A DNA stretch of 8,424 bases from the NCBI GenBank assembly GCA_027717875.1, contig JALLOL010000103.1, positions 1-8,424 on the forward strand, written 5' to 3'. Made by a program: the position numbers and the translations under genes. This DNA comes from Acidobacteria bacterium AH-259-L09. GTDB lineage: Bacteria > Acidobacteriota > UBA6911 > RPQK01. The notes under the pieces were generated by a model that saw only the letters and a program-made list of their open reading frames with translations, was not told where the DNA came from and did no database searches. Of the stretch, positions 6,284 through 8,424 are shown piece after piece; the stretch's first letter is position 1, and each line of letters begins with the position of its first letter.

Positions 6284-6457
6284 AGCTTGCCAGGGAATTT
6301 CTTGATTGAGGACGTGGATGCCCAGGTGAGGGACGCTTGGGAGCAAGTCGGGCGGCTAGGTCTGATCCTGGGGCCTGGCTGTGTCGCCAACTTGAAGGCA
6401 CCGGAGAAAAACGTCCTCCAACTTCGCAAAAGTGTGGAATCGACGGTAAACCTCTGA
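6284..6457 (+). pseudogene. C-terminal remnant of a uroporphyrinogen-decarboxylase-family (URO-D/MtaA-type) protein
   Basis: A plus-strand frame without a start codon reads ..VDAQVRDAWEQVG, then LGLILGPGCVANLKAPEKNV, then LQLRKSVEST, and stops at 6455-6457. This matches the typical C-terminus of URO-D-superfamily enzymes and corrinoid methyltransferases: a helix ending in G-G, a GLILGPGC-type final strand, then a PEENV..L...V helix. The rest of the roughly 340-residue enzyme is absent to the left, where the oppositely oriented kinase start signal abuts it at 6283. The frame is open back to 6257 but not recognisable before about 6300. I infer a deletion or rearrangement remnant. The family assignment rests on about 45 residues. 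Confidence 0.55.
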
Positions 6458-6488
6458 CCTGAAACTTAAGTTCCTTCCTGAATGATCC

Positions 6489-6509
6489 AGTGCTGCTGGT
6501 GGCGGCACT
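6489..6509. other. Stem-loop in the gap between the URO-D remnant and the PilZ gene
   Basis: AGTGCTGC pairs with GCGGCACT (8 bp with one G-T wobble) around a 5-nt loop. It lies 32 nt after the URO-D remnant stop and about 58 nt after the end of the convergent PilZ gene. Neither strand carries a T-run after it, so a Rho-independent terminator is not supported. I see nothing else in 6458-6567 apart from a run of seven C. Confidence 0.25.
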
Positions 6510-6567
6510 AGCCCCCCCGGATTATGCAAACCACAGACGTGAGACGAATGAGAATCAGTGCTACGTT

Positions 6568-6849
6568 TCAGCCGAGGTCGGGAGCTTCTTCAAATTTGAC
6601 TGTACATCCGTATTTCTTCTCTGATAACTCATCAACTCGGATCACAGTCCCAACCACCTCAAATGGAGTTTCTGAGTCCTGCAGCTGCATGCGAATTCTT
6701 ACGATTTCAGTAATGTCCGGGCAAATATCCGTCTCGAAATAAGCGCCATAAGCACTAATATTCTTAACGGTGACTTCCCTGTCGAAAGTGACTGTTCCTT
6801 CAAGTTGTACCGCAATCCGCTTTGGCGCCCTTCTCTCAGTCTCGTCCAT
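6568..6849 (-). CDS. Single-domain PilZ protein (c-di-GMP receptor)
   Basis: This 93-residue protein is essentially one PilZ domain. The RxxxR motif is RAPKR at 7-11, following the usual Glu-Arg-Arg start, and the [D/N]xSxxG motif is NISAYG at 30-35. Both c-di-GMP-binding motifs are complete, so nucleotide binding is likely. A six-stranded barrel-like pattern continues (VRIRMQL, FEVVGTVIRV, YGCTVKFEE). No membrane segment or second domain is present, as in stand-alone PilZ adaptors that act on motility, export or transcription partners. The ribosome site before the ATG at 6849 is weak (AGGG at 3-nt spacing). The 83-residue protein gene lies 78 nt upstream on the same strand and could be co-transcribed. 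No cyclase or phosphodiesterase is in the window, so the partner is unknown. Confidence 0.88.
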   Translation of the reverse strand: MDETERRAPKRIAVQLEGTVTFDREVTVKNISAYGAYFETDICPDITEIVRIRMQLQDSETPFEVVGTVIRVDELSEKKYGCTVKFEEAPDLG

Positions 6850-6927
6850 GACCCTGCTTCTCTAATCTTACTCTGGATCTGATCATTTTATCCAGCTGTT
6901 TGTGTTCCAGGGATGTTTTAACTTTAT

Positions 6928-7179
6928 CTACCAATCTGGCAGGTGAGTTAGGATTTGGATTCCGATCAGTTTCCTAATGTTATCCTCAGTCGCCTCCTCG
7001 GGAATCTTGAAAGTTACGTCCCTCGCCTTGTCACCCTTGTGCCAGAATCCTAGTATCCAAATTCCACCATTGATTCGGATAATCATTCGTACTGACAGTT
7101 CATTGGAAAGATTGAGATTCTTAATCGTTTCCTCTGCAAGTCTCTGCAATCGCTTCCGCTCGGTACGATAACTGTGCAT
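6928..7179 (-). CDS. Uncharacterised 83-residue protein
   Basis: I do not recognise this protein. It begins with a basic helix (RTERKRLQRLAEETIKNL), then strands SVRMIIRING and GIWILGFW, a charged turn, a further strand (DVTFKI), and an acidic-to-helical stretch (EEATEDNIRKLIGIQILTHL) ending PDW. This looks like a small alpha/beta fold with no signal peptide and no membrane helix. The ATG at 7179 has no visible ribosome site, and TATAAT overlaps that ATG (7183-7178), so the true start or transcription start is uncertain; the next in-frame Met would remove the first helix. It shares 6 nt head-to-head with the RHH gene on the plus strand. The PilZ gene follows on the same strand. Confidence 0.5.
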   Translation of the reverse strand: MHSYRTERKRLQRLAEETIKNLNLSNELSVRMIIRINGGIWILGFWHKGDKARDVTFKIPEEATEDNIRKLIGIQILTHLPDW

Positions 7180-7419
7180 TATAAATCGAAAGTCGGACCC
7201 CTAAACAGTACACGAGAGGGTTCACTCAACACCAGCAGATTAGAACTGCACCTGAAAGAACAAAGTGAGGCGAGATGCATTTTTCTCTTGCAGAAACTGG
7301 CGGAAAAAGAAAAACTCAGTGTGTCTTTTCTAGTTAGGAAGGCAGCAGCAGAATATTTGTCTTCTAACATTAACCCAGGTGGAAATAAACGCCTGAAGCT
7401 GCTATCGAGAATGTATTAA
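7174..7419 (+). CDS. Ribbon-helix-helix (CopG/Arc-like) DNA-binding protein
   Basis: Residues from about 23 read SRLELHLKEQSEA, a helix FLLQKLAEKEK, then LSVSFLVRKAAAEYLSS. This is the strand-helix-helix order of a CopG/MetJ-type RHH fold, with the S-V-S-x-L-V-R-x-A turn and second helix typical of antitoxins and small repressors. As a dimer it would insert the LELHL strand into the major groove. The only in-frame standard start is GTG at 7174, without a ribosome site and inside the head-to-head overlap with the minus-strand gene. A GAGAGGG stretch at about 7213-7219 is not followed by a usable start. The N-terminal 20 residues are therefore doubtful. A signal-peptide protein, not a toxin-like one, follows 4 nt later, so I do not call a toxin-antitoxin pair. 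Confidence 0.6.
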   Translation: MHYKSKVGPLNSTREGSLNTSRLELHLKEQSEARCIFLLQKLAEKEKLSVSFLVRKAAAEYLSSNINPGGNKRLKLLSRMY

Positions 7420-7422
7420 TAT

Positions 7423-7617
7423 GTGAGGAGTTGGTTCTTGTTTCTATTGGTCGTGGGTCTGTTATGTTGGGTGTGCGGTCAAAGCCACGGCGACGGCCTG
7501 GTCGCGCGACGACTGTGGCGGTTTTATCACATATATGGGACGGGTTTGGCGATCTCAGCGTCAGCAGCCTGTGAGAGCGTCAACTGGGATAAGTTATTGG
7601 CAAAGGAGTCTATGTGA
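7423..7617 (+). CDS. Small exported protein of unknown function
   Basis: A 64-residue frame begins at GTG 7423 with a convincing Sec-type signal (SWFLFLLVVGLLCWVCG; a lipoprotein cleavage before Cys is possible). The remainder is a short mature part with two Trp, a Tyr-rich centre (RFYHIYGTG) and a single Cys (ACESVNWDKLL). There is no strong ribosome site upstream. Its stop overlaps the GTG of the following gene by 4 nt (GTGA), so coupled translation with the DUF3108-like protein is likely and supports the frame being real. I recognise no family. Confidence 0.5.
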   Translation: MRSWFLFLLVVGLLCWVCGQSHGDGLVARRLWRFYHIYGTGLAISASAACESVNWDKLLAKESM

Positions 7618-8408
7618 GCGTACTTCGAAAACAGACAGCCTTTGGCGTCAGTACGTTCGGGCTTCTGGCCGCTTTGTCCCTGCTGCCCATTCCAGCTCTC
7701 AAATCTGCTGAAGCAGGGGCGCTCATCACCTATGATGAAGATGGAAACGAGCGCTGGAGAGCCAAATGGAATCTGCAACAAATCACCTTAAGTGGGCAGC
7801 CGATGGTGAGTTTTACAGAGACTGGCGAAGGCCGCTATAGTCCCTTTAAGCACCCTGTCCGCTGGAAGCTGGAGTCGCTGTGGAGATATGAGAATCGGTT
7901 TTGTCCCCAGAGCTATGAAAAGAAGTTCACCGATTTAGAGGGCAACCTTTTGGTTACCGAGCGATTCAGTCTCGATTGGGATAAAAATATTGCCCAATTT
8001 GAACGGATCGACCATGTTGGAAATCACCGTACTGAAGAAGTGTTGAAGGTACCGCTGGACACGCTGACTACGGATGGAATCGCCACAGCTCTGCGGGCGC
8101 TTCCTTATGATTCTCCGAGGCCCTTGACAGTCCATCTGCTGACCAACGCACCAGAACTTTACAAGGTCACTTTTAAGATTGAAGGACGTGAGAAGGTCAA
8201 AACACCGGCAGGAGATTTCGATTGCTACAAGGTCAAGATGGACATAGACTTGGGCTTTTTAGATCTGTTTAAGGTGCTTGTTCCTGATACCTATTTCTGG
8301 TTTACGGTTGCCCCACCCCATTTTTGGGTCCGCTATGAGGGACTGGAAAGCGGACGCGGCAGCCCTAAGGTCGTTAGGGTTTTGACCGATCGACGCGACC
8401 GAAACTAA
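7614..8408 (+). CDS. Exported DUF3108-like protein
   Basis: This 264-residue protein starts at GTG 7614 with GGAG (7605-7608) 5 nt upstream. A Sec signal occupies about 1-34 (core FGLLAALSLLPIPAL, cleavage after SAEA). The mature part is beta-rich and acidic/aromatic. Its C-terminal half carries the pattern GREKVKTPAGDFDCYKV (191-207), followed by DTYFWFT..PHFWVRYEGL and SPKVV. That 'thiol-containing G-x-E-x-V-x-T-P-A-G-x-F-x-C-Y-K-V' block is characteristic of DUF3108-like periplasmic or outer-membrane-associated proteins, whose biochemical role is not known to me. No lipobox is present. It is coupled to the small exported protein upstream, so the pair may work together at the envelope. GC is near 50%, unlike the two-component genes to the left. 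No gene is visible in the last 16 bases. Confidence 0.7.
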   Translation: MSVLRKQTAFGVSTFGLLAALSLLPIPALKSAEAGALITYDEDGNERWRAKWNLQQITLSGQPMVSFTETGEGRYSPFKHPVRWKLESLWRYENRFCPQSYEKKFTDLEGNLLVTERFSLDWDKNIAQFERIDHVGNHRTEEVLKVPLDTLTTDGIATALRALPYDSPRPLTVHLLTNAPELYKVTFKIEGREKVKTPAGDFDCYKVKMDIDLGFLDLFKVLVPDTYFWFTVAPPHFWVRYEGLESGRGSPKVVRVLTDRRDRN

Positions 8409-8424
8409 ATGACTTATCCTTCGT

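Noticed and set aside
6850..6927. A short minus-strand frame (LVDKVKTSLEHKQLDKM..) in the gap before the PilZ gene
   Set aside because: It looks protein-like, but it has no usable start, is about 45 codons long and ends inside the PilZ start.
7174..7617. RHH protein plus following small protein as a toxin-antitoxin pair
   Set aside because: The following protein has a signal peptide and no toxin-family features.

Overview
The window looks like chromosomal DNA of an environmental, diderm (Gram-negative-type) bacterium. An Acidobacteriota or similar soil/subsurface lineage is my best guess. The basis is the style of the Ser/Thr-kinase fragments (GKTISHYKILEKIGQGGMG, FLAHDT..LD.KVALKFLP), the exported kinase-fold proteins, a PilZ protein and many lipoprotein or Sec signals. 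This is inference from family style, not a database result. Base composition is uneven. Lines I counted by hand give 40/60 GC in the histidine kinase gene, 37/60 in the adjacent exported gene, 26/60 in the next gene of the same row, and 30/60 near the right end.

Layout. (1) 1-1024, minus: a lipoprotein-like ADGF/CECR1-type adenosine deaminase, frameshifted near 214-217 and running off the left edge. (2) 1066-1306, minus: a decayed PknB-type kinase fragment lacking its N-terminus, the middle of its N-lobe and everything after DFGLAK. (3) 1368-6090, minus: an uninterrupted row of four genes in transcription order. These are a membrane sensor histidine kinase, an OmpR/PhoB-type response regulator (1 nt apart), and two paralogous exported proteins with a HipA/FAM20/PI3K-like catalytic signature. 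(4) 6192-6457: gene debris, namely the first 26 codons of a PknB-type kinase (minus) and the C-terminal tail of a uroporphyrinogen-decarboxylase-family protein (plus). (5) 6568-7179, minus: a PilZ protein and an unknown 83-aa protein. (6) 7174-8408, plus: a ribbon-helix-helix protein, a small exported protein and an exported DUF3108-like protein, the last two overlapping by 4 nt.

The main candidate for something undescribed is the two-component system with the paralogous kinase-fold exported pair. TGACA-type direct repeats with 10/11-bp spacing lie immediately upstream of the histidine kinase and again immediately upstream of the first kinase-fold gene, where they overlap the regulator's stop codon. 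I infer that the response regulator binds both sites and couples a periplasmic signal to production of the exported kinase-fold proteins. The two proteins deviate from the catalytic consensus at different places.

The second notable pattern is structural. The kinase fragment at 6192-6272 stops at GGMGD, and the fragment at 1066-1306 begins at the next conserved residues (E-A-F-L-A-H-D-T). This suggests that one kinase gene was split by acquisition of the roughly 4.9-kb block between them. The debris of three other genes (deaminase, kinase, URO-D) around the block fits a rearrangement-prone accessory site.
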